Assembly (NCBI RefSeq): GCF_016097555.1
Contig: NC_054713.1
Location: forward strand, 14,463,893 to 14,527,892
Direction: 5' to 3'
DNA: 64,000 bases
Origin: Gigantopelta aegis
Taxonomy: Eukaryota > Mollusca > Gastropoda > Neomphalida > Peltospiridae
Part shown: positions 10,876 to 21,087 of the stretch, piece by piece
How positions within the stretch are numbered: the first letter of the stretch is position 1
Layout of the letters: every line of letters begins with the position of its first letter
Program-made: the position numbers and the translations under genes
Notes under the pieces: model-generated
Database searches by the model: none
Seen by the model: the letters and a program-made list of their open reading frames with translations, nothing else
What the model was told of the DNA's origin: nothing

Positions 10876-12869
10876 GTTCTGCAGAGCACAATAACTCACG
10901 AGAACCGCCAAAAATCTAGCAATCCCAGATTGGAAAAAAGATTTCCAACTCCTATCTTTCAACTTCTTTTGCTGTCTGTCTCCACATCTCCGTCCTTGTC
11001 TCTCCAACCACAACAGGTGCTTGTCTCTTGTGGTTATCTGTGCCACACACCTGCCATTCCCCATCAGCTTTTACCTGTAGCTGTGGGCTTAGACTGACCA
11101 TTTCGGGGTGTGATCAGTAGTTACTTCTCGCATTGTTAAGAGGCACTTATAACCACCTACTATACGCCTCTACTACCGGCAATCATTAGTTGGTGCCATG
11201 GGTCAGACCAGGGCTCAAAATAGCAGCCTCTGAAAAGCTGTCAATTGTTTTAGACTAGCAGATGAAATAAAAATTCAACTGCTAAAATAAAAATAAATAT
11301 CGCATGGTCATTTTTCAATAGATAGATGTGTGTACTATTTAGCTGCTAAGCTCGTGATTCTGATATATTTTAATTTTATAATGCTCTAAAATACATCTCA
11401 GAGATTTTAATTTTTTTTACACTTAACCTACAAGAAATGATGAGATTTATTGTTTAAGTGAAAACTAATAAGTTTACAGATTAGAAAAACCTCAACATCA
11501 TTATATGGCTACTCCCGGTGTCCATACCTGGGTTCCGTGAAGTCTGGTTTCCAACAGGCCATTTTTTTCTGGATATCGGCCATATTTCTTTTGGTCCGTT
11601 AATTATCGAACAAAATGACAGCAGGCCATATTTTACTTCTTATTACAAGTCGTGCATAATATGTACTACTCTATGGGAAAATGTAGATCCAAAAATATCT
11701 TTGTCCTTAACTTATTCAATTGTCTTATTCAGTGTATTTTTGTTCTGTTGTAGGTTCTAATACAATTTTTTGTATTCTAGGATGCTGCTAATTACGACCT
11801 GGAACAAGTGTTTCGAGCTGTGTTGTACGCAGAAGAAAGAGACCGACATCTTACTGTGATTGAAACCGATCAGTTCTCTGTGGCCTGTTCCAAGAAATAC
11901 TGGAAAGCATCGGAAAAACTTGGTTTTAAAGATAACGGAGAGCGTCTTAAAGTGTTCCCGTATGTTTTAATATTTCAAGTTTCTTTAAAGGAAGACTTCG
12001 ACTTGAACCAACAGGAAGCAGATACGACCAGTATAGCATTAAAAGAAACCAGAGACTTACGAAAGAAGTCTTCACCCAAAAATGAAGCTTCGAAAAAAAG
12101 CTGTAAACATTTACGAGAGAACATGGAGCCTGTTGATGGGTCTGTGCAACAAACCAGGGACAAAAGGAATGTCAAATCTAAAGAGATTGGTCAAACCGAT
12201 TCGATATCTGGATCGAAAAGGTCAAAATCATCGAGTGGGGACCGTGAATTATCTCACTGTGATGAAGGGCAGTTGGTTATGTCACCAGAACGCTGGTTAA
12301 GAAGTAAAAAAGATAGTGCGTCACAGTCACAGAAAACCTCTCCCAAATTTAATTCAGTTAAATCCAAGATGTTTCCCTCCAAACCTGTTAGAAGATCTCC
12401 ACGTTTGTGCCAAACTACCAATGTGAAAAACCCACAAAATGTTGGTTTGGAATCGGAAATTGTCAGTGTTAACAAAATACCAAATAAGGCGTCTCATCAG
12501 AAAAAGACTACAAATTACGTCAAGACGATACCCATTTCTGCCAATTCCATAACAGTTGCAAAACCGAAGAAAACAAAATCTGTTTCGCCAGTAAAGACGT
12601 CCATTCGACAGACTCGGTTACAGAACAGAAACAACTCCAGTTTGGGATCAGATGACGTGGACATTGCTCAGAGAATGAAAGTTATACGCTTGTCAAGAAA
12701 TGATCGTCATTTGATCGAGTCGGAGGAATATGCTGAAAACTTGAAACTTCAGTCGCTGGCAAGTTCAAAATCATTGAGACGAAGTCCAAGAAAACGACGC
12801 AGCTCAGGCCTATGGGAGTTTGTAGAAACAATAACGACTCCGATAAAACGATTATTGACTGGCAGATAA
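10752..12869 (+). CDS. MAJIN: candidate MAJIN, membrane-anchored junction protein (gene span)
   Basis: MAJIN works with TERB1 and TERB2 to fix meiotic telomeres to the inner nuclear membrane. Exon 10752-10875 encodes MSLSPFNLHREDTRLVKHQN, then CVYKIKATFSGIPENIF; vertebrate MAJIN begins MSLKPFTYPFPETR and continues NVYKFKI. Exon 11781-12869 continues DAANYDLEQVFRAVL, then DQFSVACSKKYWK and VFPYVLIFQVSL. These parallel family segments ELEDSVRVVL, EHFIVFPYKSKWE and IPYPFVFTLYVEM, in the same order and spacing. A long Lys/Ser/Arg-rich region follows, with SPRKRR near the end. The last 21 residues (about SSGLWEFVETITTPIKRLL) occupy the place of the vertebrate transmembrane helix but are much less hydrophobic. 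Oddity: exon 1 with donor GTTCTG ends in phase 1, while exon 2 taken from the CTAG acceptor at 11780 starts in phase 0. A small unseen exon, or the internal AG at 11807-11808 (which restores phase), could explain it. Family assignment is likely; the exon structure is not settled. Confidence 0.75.
11781..12869 (+). CDS. MAJIN: MAJIN last coding exon
   Basis: It follows a T-rich acceptor (TTTTTTGTATTCTAG) and stays open to the TAA at 12867-12869, 362 residues. The first 70 or so form the rest of the folded core. The remainder is low-complexity, basic and Ser-rich, typical of a disordered DNA-contacting region. Confidence 0.75.
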   Translation, partial: DAANYDLEQVFRAVLYAEERDRHLTVIETDQFSVACSKKYWKASEKLGFKDNGERLKVFPYVLIFQVSLKEDFDLNQQEADTTSIALKETRDLRKKSSPKNEASKKSCKHLRENMEPVDGSVQQTRDKRNVKSKEIGQTDSISGSKRSKSSSGDRELSHCDEGQLVMSPERWLRSKKDSASQSQKTSPKFNSVKSKMFPSKPVRRSPRLCQTTNVKNPQNVGLESEIVSVNKIPNKASHQKKTTNYVKTIPISANSITVAKPKKTKSVSPVKTSIRQTRLQNRNNSSLGSDDVDIAQRMKVIRLSRNDRHLIESEEYAENLKLQSLASSKSLRRSPRKRRSSGLWEFVETITTPIKRLLTGR

Positions 12870-14246
12870 TAACTTGTGGGTGTTTATGCCCCCTCCCCCA
12901 ACGAACTCCCCCTTAAAAAGAAAGAGTAATGTTCACTGCGGATATAACTGTCGAATTCTGTAGATTAATCATCGTTAAAGAAATAACAGTGATGTTGCAA
13001 TCTCCAGTACAGTTCATGTCCAGGGACAAACCTTTCAGGGGGTCGGGGGGGGATCCTTGGAATTGTTGGTGTTTTTACCCTCCACCAGAAACATACATAC
13101 AATCCAGTAGTCTGTAATCAGTTTTCAAAGTAAGAGCTTGCCCACTATTTGGCCAGAGAAGACTAGGTTATTGAGTCCTAATTTTTTAATGTTTTTTTTT
13201 TTTTTTTTTTTTGACATAGCTTAGATATAGCCATTGTGTACTTACGGAGTGGCATGGAGAGTAACACAGCAAAACAGTTTTCAGTTGAATAATTATGTTC
13301 CAAAAGCAAACTGAAGGGTTTTGTAGCATCATATGCATTTATGCCACCCGCCACCCCCCCCCCCCCCCCCACCCCCCAACAGTTTTATGTACACCTTTCG
13401 CGGTATACTTACGCATCCATAAAGTAAAAGCAATAAATCTGAGATTTTTTTAAACCCTCCCGTCACATTTACAATAATTAGGAGCTTGTACAGGCATTGA
13501 AAAGTACATTGCATATAATTAGGTGCTTGGATTGCATCCATTTTACACCAATAAAAATATTAATTTTGGTGTATGTATGTACTCTGAGTCCTGTTAGTGA
13601 ACCCCCCCCCCCCCCCCCCCCAAAACAAACTGTCTGAAGTGTGCCCCCCCCCCCCCCCCCCCCCCTCTGGGCATATGTACATTATGTATGGCCCCTTTAT
13701 GTACTGCAGTGTTAATGGCTTTGTTGGTTGTATTTTGATGGATCTTGTCACTTTTTGTGTTTGGCAATTTTCCATAATTAAAATTGCATGTTTGTTCTAC
13801 ATTTAACTTTCTGTCAGTCAAAACTACAATAATTGCATTTTTGAAATTCCGGTATGTGGAATAATAAAGATTATGCCTTTTAAAAAATAACACATTTATA
13901 GCTACTTACAATCCACACAAAAAAAAGTTTTAAGTGTTTGGAATTCTACCATTTCTTACAAGAAATTTCATGTTCCCGTGTTCATTAACAGTGAAAAAGA
14001 AAATTTAGTAGGCAATATGCAGCTCAAATTTTTTATTCTAGTTGGGTGTTTTTTTACTTGTGATGAAGATGAACCTGTAAATTATAAAATATATAAAATA
14101 AAAGGCCTGTTCTATAGGCTTTATTTATGTTTGTGTACTGCCTTTACAATAATCACTGGCATAGCCAAGGTGTGGGGCCATAGCCATATAGCCCAGTCAA
14201 TCACACCTATTTTCTCCCACCCCAAACACCGTTTATGTTTCCCCAT
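12870..14246. other. no gene; poly-C and poly-T tracts
   Basis: This probably includes the MAJIN 3' UTR, but no polyadenylation site could be fixed. C tracts lie at 13354-13370, 13602-13621 and 13644-13665, and a T tract of about 20 at 13193-13212. Pro- or Gly-rich frames here are translations of the homopolymers. Confidence 0.6.
13602..13665. repeat. paired poly-C tracts (20 and 22 bases)
   Basis: Two uninterrupted C runs are separated by 22 bases. The complementary strand could form G-quadruplexes. Confidence 0.9.
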
Positions 14247-14556
14247 GGGCGGGATGTAGCCCAGTTGTAAAGCACTCGCTCGATGTGTGGTCGGTTTGGG
14301 ATCGATCCCCGTCAGTGGGCCCATTGGGATATTTCTTGTTCCAACCAGTGCACCAAGGCTGGTATATCAAAGGTCGTGGTATGTACTACCCTGTCTGGGA
14401 TGGTGCATATAAAAGATCCCTTGCTGCTAATCGAAAAGAGCCCATGATGTGGCAACAGTGGGTTTCCTTTCTCAATATCTGTGTGGTCCTTAACCATATG
14501 ACTGTAAATAAAATGTGTTGAGTGCATCGTTGAATAAAACATTTCTTTCTTTTTTT
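14247..14556 (+). mobile_element. SINE, A head with tail-1, full length
   Basis: Head GGGCGGGATGTAGCCCAGTT, B box region GGGATCGATCCCCGTCAG, core AAAAGATCCCTTGCTGCTAA, tail GTTGAGTGCATCGTTGAAT and (TTTC)n. It sits inside another repeat (about 14150-14896) related to sequence at 28730-29000. Confidence 0.9.
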
Positions 14557-15574
14557 CCTGTTTTCCCATAACAAAACTCCGAACAGAAAGTATGGTTGGA
14601 TCTCCCAGTGTGGGTGGCTTCCCAATTGTAAGCATACAAGTTGGGGAGAGGGTGTAACTGCCTCTCTTCTCTCCCTCCCCCTTCCCAATGACTGAGAAAA
14701 TTTCCACATTCTGGTAAAAAAAACAATGGAGATGTCCAGGCAAAATGAAACAAAATTTTAACACTTTGGTTGTACATGTAATACACATGTGAATAAACGT
14801 TATCCAGATTCAGGCATTTTCATTTCATTCAGGCAAATATCTGCTTGCCCATCACAAAAATAGGAACCCCAAATATAAAAACCTGGCTATGCCATTGACG
14901 ACAATGTTAATTTGTTATTTATTCCTGTATGATGCATGACATTCTTGAGACCTTGATTACACAGGGTCTGTTCCAGAATTGATCACAGGTGGGGTGGGGT
15001 GGTCATTGAATTTATGAATAAAATGTATGCATAAGAAAAAATGCAACAAACCCACCAGGAATAGTAATTCAGACTCAAACTTAAGAATTTGTAACCCACG
15101 TCAATTTTGTAAAGAATTGCCATGGGTGAAACAGCCATGGCAAATGTTTTTTAAAGTAACATTTGCAGCAAATAAACATGACTAGAATGTTATTTTGCTG
15201 TATGTAGACATATTTCAAATATACTGGCAGATATAATGTACACCAGGTGTATACATTTTGCCATTGTTGAGGAGTTTTACTGATGGTACAAAAGTGCAGT
15301 CAGTGGTGCTCTCTACCTAAGGCAGTTTATATCTCAACGACGGCAATTGCATGCCGCCAGTGCTGTGGTTAAATTCGAGCCCTGGTAATTACAATGCTTC
15401 CTGCTTTTCGCATCCCCCATGCGATTAATTCTGAAACAATCCATAGCTCTTTTTGAACTGAATTGTCGGATTATGTTTTCATAACTTGTTGGTGCATTGT
15501 TTATTGTTAATAAATATATTAATTTATTCAAGTGCTTGTTATTGTGAGACAATCTTGTTACAGCAAGTGCACTA
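14557..15574. other. no gene; remains of an unclassified repeat
   Basis: TTATCCAGATTCAGGCATTT at 14801-14820 and the following text up to about 14896 resemble 28950-28995. The rest is unassigned AT-rich DNA. Confidence 0.4.
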
Positions 15575-16170
15575 TGAGTCACTGATATATCAAAAGCTGT
15601 GGTATGTGGTATCCTGTCTATGGGATGGTGCATAAAAAAGATCCCTTTCTACTAATTAATGATAAAATGTAGCAGGTTTCCTCTCTTAAGTCTAGACCGG
15701 CCTCAGTGGCGTCATGGCAGGCCATCGGTCTACAGGCTGGTAGGTACTGGGTTCGGATCCCAGTCGAGGCATGGAATTTTTAATCCAGATGCCGACTCCA
15801 AACCCTGAGTGAGTGCTCCGCAAGGCTCAATGGGTAGGTGTAAACCACTTGCACCGACCAGTGATCCATAACTGGTTCAACAAAGGCCATGGTTTGTGCT
15901 ATCCTGCCTGTGGGAAGCGCAAATAAAAGATCCCTTGCTGCCTGTCGTAAAAGAGTAGCCTATGTGGCAACAGCGGGTTTCCTCTAAAAAAATCTGTGTG
16001 GTCCTTAACCATATAACCGTAAATAAAATGTGTTGAGTGCGTCGTTAAATAAAACACTTCTTTCTTTCTTTCTCTTAAGTCTAATAATATCAAAATATAC
16101 AAATGTTTGACATCCAATAGCCGATGATCAGTAAAAAGCAATGTGCTCTAGTGGTGTCATTAAACAAAAA
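15575..16170 (+). mobile_element. SINE, A core with tail-2, interrupted
   Basis: The 5'-truncated core (GATATATCAAAAGCTGTGG, then GGATGGTGCATAAAAAAGA) breaks at 15694. It resumes after 16083 with tail-2 (TTTGACATCCAATAGCCGAT, GCTCTAGTGGTGTCATTAA). The inserted DNA is the B SINE at 15695-16070. Confidence 0.85.
15695..16070 (+). mobile_element. SINE, B head with tail-1, nested, with target duplication
   Basis: A full-length B SINE inserted into an older A SINE. The direct repeat TCTCTTAAGTCTA is present at 15682-15694 and 16071-16083 and is still perfect, so the insertion is fairly young. Confidence 0.93.
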
Positions 16171-16525
16171 ACTAACTTGGTAAGACAATATCGCTGGAGA
16201 AATTTGCTTGTTCAGGAAACTAAATATTCACACTTCTCTTCAGCTTATTCAGCTATTTGATGACTATCAATCAATGTTGCAAATGGTTATTCAAATGATG
16301 TTTATTTGAGAGAGACAAAATCCACCGAACATTGCCAAAAAGCATACAACCAAAAGGCAACAAGGGATTTTTTATATGTTCTTTTCCTTGGTAAAAAGTT
16401 AAAAGTTTGTTTTACGACATCACGAGAGAGAGAGAGAGTACCTTTAACATGCCCCTATAGATACCACTACGGGCCTGTCTGTCGGAGGCCAGGTCTCTGG
16501 ATAGCCAGTGGTCTGGGACAACACC

Positions 16526-16700
16526 ACTAGAGCACACTGATTTATTAATCGTTGGCTATTGGATGTCAAACATTTGGTTATTTTTACACATAGTCTTGGG
16601 GAGGAAACCAGCTACATTTTTATCGTATGTTGACATCCAGTAGCTGATAATTAATATATCAATGTGTTCTAGTGGTGTCATTAAACAAAACTGACTTTAA
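16526..16700. mobile_element. inverted pair of SINE tail-2 pieces
   Basis: A reversed tail (ACCACTAGAGCACACTGATT .. GGCTATTGGATGTCAAAC) is followed at 16632 by a forward tail (TTGACATCCAGTAGCTG .. TCTAGTGGTGTCATTAAAC). Together they form an imperfect palindrome. Confidence 0.7.
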
Positions 16701-16958
16701 CTTTGTGAACATTTTTCCTAATGCAGTAAGGGATGGGTGGGGGTAGAATTATTATTTTTTTTATATTTTCTGTGGGAGCATGACATGAATCCCCATAGAA
16801 ACTCTTGATCGCTAGTCTAGACACACACACCCCTCACACACACAATTTCCTGCCTGATATATTTACATGTGTATTTTATATAAATTTGAACAATTAACAC
16901 ACGAATGTTTATTACGATTCTATGACCCAAGGAACTCGGGCGAGTGCTCTACCCACTG

Positions 16959-17455
16959 AATAAGGGATGAAGCCCATTGGTAAACTGCTCTCTTATGATC
17001 ATGACACTAACCGATTGTGTAACTGAAAGTTGATCGGTTAATGCAAATCAATTATGAAATGGAAATGTTTTATTTAACGACGCACTCAACACATTTTATT
17101 TACGGTTATATGGTATCGGACATACACGTGTATGGTTAAGCACCATACAGATATTGAAGGAGGAAACCCGCTGTCGCCACTTCATGGGCTACTCTTTTTA
17201 ATTAGCAGCAAGGAATCTTTCATATGCACCATCCCATACAGGATAGCACATACCATGGCCTTTGATATACCAGTCGTGGTACACTGGCTGGAGCGAGAAA
17301 TAGCCCAATGGGCCCACTGACAGGGATCGATCTCAAACCGACAGCGCATCAGAATAAGGGATGAAGCCCAGTGGTTAACAGCTCTCTTATGATCATACGA
17401 CCCTAACAGATAGTGTAGTCGAAAGTTGATTGGTTAATGCAAATCAATTATGATG
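16959..17455. repeat. SINE between two copies of a ~100-bp flank
   Basis: AATAAGGGATGAAGCCCA .. GGTTAATGCAAATCAATTATGA occurs at 16959-17056 and again at 17352-17453, with only scattered differences. The SINE fills the space between. Confidence 0.8.
17059..17350 (-). mobile_element. SINE, A head with tail-1
   Basis: Reversed A SINE: tail (GTTTTATTTAACGACGCACT) at the left, head (GACAGGGATCGATCTCAAAC) at the right. The A-box end of the head is lost. Confidence 0.85.
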
Positions 17456-17529
17456 ATTGATGAAGTTCCAACAGAAGGAAAAGTTTTATTTAACGACACA
17501 CTCAACACATTTTATTTATGGTTATATGG

Positions 17530-18137
17530 CGTCCAATCTAATCAAAATTAGCTCCACTATTACATGTGGATCTAACACCAGCCAGTTGGAGCACATGTCC
17601 ACCAATCAAAACCTTACTTGCAGAATCCTGCCAGTGATTTAAAACTAACAACACTGTGTAGTCCCCAATGTCCAGGTAACATTTCGTCTGTAAATAATAA
17701 TTTAAATATTAACCAATCACATGCACTTCGCCTTTTATAACGTTATTTGGGAGCATACAAATTCTAAAAATATCGGGCAAGTCTATTTTAGTGGCCGCAG
17801 TACAGCGAACCATACCAATACGTACGGGGTGGGTTATCGGTCTTCAATTTTACATTAAAAATTATTTATTTATTTATAAAAAAAAAAAACTAAATCAGTC
17901 TTCAGTTTTACATTACAAATTATTTATTTTATAAAATAAAACATGTTTTAAGGCATTCGTAATTCACACGAAACATGTCATATACCCTCAGGATAATTCG
18001 GAATGTTTTCAAATTATTTTTAAATCACTGGCATAATTCTGCAAGTAAGGTTTTGATTGGTGGACATGAGCTCCAACTGGCTGGTGTTAGATCCACATCC
18101 AATAGTGGAGCTAATTTTAATTAGATTGTATGGCGTC
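17530..18137. mobile_element. element with ~110-bp inverted repeats
   Basis: About 17532-17645 (CCAATCTAATCAAAATTAGC .. CCAGTGATTTAAAA) recurs reversed at 18020-18135 with few differences. Between lie about 370 bp of AT-rich DNA without a gene. This looks like a nonautonomous DNA transposon with long terminal inverted repeats. A SINE tail abuts its left end. Confidence 0.65.
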
Positions 18138-18257
18138 AGAAGTTTTAACCGAATCCCAACACTATATTTACTTCTAATGGAAAAATATCGCAGAATTCCT
18201 CCATGAGTCAAGACTACATGTACATGTCAGAATTACCAATTAGGTTTATTCGCACCC

Positions 18258-18462
18258 CACCACTGGTATATTAAAGGCTGTGGTATGTGCTGTCCTGTTT
18301 ACATATAAAAGATCCCTTGCTGCTAATATTTTTTTTTTACATGTACCCGGTACATGGTTTTCCTGTAAACACTGTTACCAGTATCAAATGTTTGGCAGCC
18401 AATAGCCGATGATTAATAAATCAATGTGCTCTAGTGGTGTTGTTGAACAAAACAAACACACT
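18258..18462 (+). mobile_element. SINE, A core with tail-2
   Basis: 5' truncated. CACTGGTATATTAAAGGCTG, AAAAGATCCCTTGCTGCTAA, then ATAGCCGATGATTAATAAAT and CTCTAGTGGTGTTG. Confidence 0.8.
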
Positions 18463-18649
18463 AAGTGTTCAGTTCGGATAATTACCAACTTTGAGAAATT
18501 GAGAAAACAATAATTATTATAGGTTGCTGGTTGATCTTCTTGTACTGTACAACTTGTACCCAGTTGTGATAGTTAAATAAGTCTTACCACTGAGATTCCG
18601 CAAGTTTTATTGTGTACGTTTCTGCACGTGGAAATGAAAGAAAAAAAAG

Positions 18650-19013
18650 AAAGATGTTTTATTTAACAACGCACTCAACACATTTTATTTTACGGTTATA
18701 TGGCGTCAGACATATGGTTAAGGACCACACAGATTTTGAGAGGAAACCCGCTGTCGCCACTACATGAGCTACTCTTCCGATTAGCAGCAAGGGATCTTTT
18801 ATTTGCGTTTCCACAGGCAGGATAGCACAAACCATGGCCTTTGTTGAACCAGATATGGATCACTGGTCGGTGCAAGTGGTTTACACCTACCCATTGAGCC
18901 TTGCGGAGCACTCACTCAGTGTTTGGAGTTGGTATATGGATTAAAAATCCCATGCCTCGACTGGGATCCAGCCTGTAGACCGATGGCCTGCCACGACACC
19001 ACCGAGGCCGGTT
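18650..19013 (-). mobile_element. SINE, B head with tail-1, with target duplication
   Basis: Reversed B SINE with a small gap in the head. TGCACGTGGAAATGA occurs just outside both ends (about 18624-18638 and 19014-19028). Confidence 0.9.
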
Positions 19014-19239
19014 GCACGTGGAAATGAGCTTAAATTCAATATGGATGAAGTTGAAAGTAAATGTTTCATGTTATGACATCAATGTGCTAAAAAATCTCTC
19101 CTTGATCAACCTTTTTTTCAGTGTGCAGAATCACATATACAGGTATATATGGAAAAAGCCCTTTGTAAATGCACTGTATTGATAAATGTGTACTCTGAAA
19201 CACATGCGAAACAGTGTTAATGGAAAGCGCGTATGAAGA

Positions 19240-19562
19240 GGAAGGAAGGAAATGTTTTACCTAATGACACAACACATTTTATTTGCGGTTATATGGCGTC
19301 GGACATATGGTTATGGACCACACAGACATTGAGGGAGAAACCCTGTTGTCGCCATTTCATGGGCTACTCTTTTCGATTAGCAGCAAGGGATCTTTTATAT
19401 GCACCATCCCATACAGGATGGCACATACCACGGCCTTTGCTGTACCAGTCGTGGTGCACTGGCTGGAGCGAGAAATAGCCCAATGGGCCCACCAACAGGG
19501 ATCGATCCCAAACCAACTGCACTTCCAAGCGAGCGCTTTACCAATGGGCTATGTCTCGCCCA
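19240..19562 (-). mobile_element. SINE, A head with tail-1
   Basis: Reversed full-length copy. It starts with AAATGTTTTACCTAATGACA and ends at the head with CTTTACCAATGGGCTATGTC. Most of the core is intact. Confidence 0.88.
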
Positions 19563-20359
19563 CGGGCACTAAGAGAGTAACATCCACACAACACAATAAC
19601 ACACACCACAGCTTTTAATAAACAATGTACCAGTCATAGAGTTGTGATTAGGATGAGGATGAGTACATGTATGCTGTATTAACTAACAAATATTTAAGTG
19701 AATAACTGGATAAAAGAAAAAAATCATCACAAATTAAAAGATTAATAAAAAATATTTATTTTCAAATGGTGTCACTGGTTTCTTAAGACCTCTCAGTCTC
19801 ATACCAGACCAAATTCCTTGACATGTTGAGATCGCTTGCATCTCTTAATGACACACAGAACTTCAGCTCCTGGTAGGGTCACCTAAGCTGGAACTGGTCG
19901 GAGGGTAGCCTAACTAAAATGGATCATTGCCAAATTAAGACAATGAGCTGGGCCAAAGTACTCCTGAATTTAAGGCATTAAAATTAGCAACCCATGTTGA
20001 CCCTACAGGTCACCATACACTATGGGCTTGGTAATGTTACAACACATTTATAAACTTTACAATTTCCATTGAACATTATTTCTATAAAATCCCCCGACAG
20101 ACAGCGACATATTTTTATTCATTCATATTGCTTTTCTTGTAATGATTCTTGTACATCTTAACATGTATATATGCATAATGTATATATATTTGAATAACAC
20201 ACAAATTTATGTGGTGTAGTTTTTTCGTGAGTTTTATGACGAAATACCATGCTCGACTTTCTTGACATACAATATATAGTAACCTGCTGGTAACCCTGAA
20301 TGATCGTTCTCGACTTATTTCAATGCTGGGTACTTGAATCGATGCACCTCTGCAGCTGA
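19563..20359. other. no gene recognised
   Basis: About 800 bp with no reading frame or repeat I can assign. Confidence 0.4.
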
Positions 20360-20683
20360 AGGAAGGAAGAAAATGTTTTATTTAATGATGCACTCAACAC
20401 ATTTTATTTTCGGATATATGGTGTTGGACATATGGTTAAGGACCATATAGATACTGAGACAGAAAACCCGCTATCGCCACTTCATGGGCTACTTTAGTCG
20501 ATTACCGGTAGCAGCAAGTGATCTTTTATATGCACCATCCCATTTACAGGACAGCACATACATGTACCACAGCCTTTGATGCACGAGCTGGAGCAAGAAA
20601 TAGCCCAATTGACAGGGATCAATTCCAAACCGACAGCGCCTCAATTAAGCAAGCACTTTACCAATGGGGTCCGTCTCGCCCCA
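20360..20683 (-). mobile_element. SINE, A head with tail-1
   Basis: Reversed copy from GAAAATGTTTTATTTAATGA to the head end TGGGGTCCGTCTCGCCCC. Confidence 0.88.
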
Positions 20684-20689
20684 GATGCA

Positions 20690-21038
20690 GTATTCGACAA
20701 ATGTTTGAGAAAGTCATTAGCCCTCACAGAAACCTTGGCTAGTGCCCTATGTGTCATTAGCCCTCACAGAAACCTTGGCTAGTGCCCTATGTGTCATTAG
20801 CCCTCACAGAAACCTTGGCTAGTGCCCTATGTGTCATTAGCCCTCACAGAAACCTTGGCTAGTGCCCTATGTATCATTAGCCCTCACAGAAACCTTGGCT
20901 AGTGCCCTATGTATCATTAGCCCTCAAATAAACCTTGGCTAGTGCCCTATGTATTATAGTAATACAGTTAATAATTTCCACTAGCCCAGACCAAATATTT
21001 ACTAGCCGGGACCAAGGGCTAGTGGATTTGTCGAACGC
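20690..21038. mobile_element. short DNA transposon with an internal minisatellite
   Basis: Its ends carry TTCGACAAAT (20693-20702) and ATTTGTCGAA (21026-21035). Much of the interior is the 40-bp tandem array at 20713-20953. The motif CTAGCC/GGCTAG repeats throughout. Confidence 0.65.
20713..20953. repeat. 40-bp minisatellite, six copies
   Basis: Unit start CATTAGCCCTCACAGAAACC; period 40 bp, nearly identical copies. It gives short spurious frames ending SPHRNLG. Confidence 0.92.
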
Positions 21039-21087
21039 TCACTTATGAATGTTCGAAGAAGTTTCTGAAGACTATTATACTATATAG

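Noticed and set aside
13560-13893. Pro-rich and Gly-rich frames
   Set aside because: Produced by the poly-C tracts.
14157-14894. TGGCATAGCCA and TGGCTATGCCA as transposon ends
   Set aside because: The words are self-complementary and short, so their inverted placement is weak evidence; kept only as an unclassified repeat.
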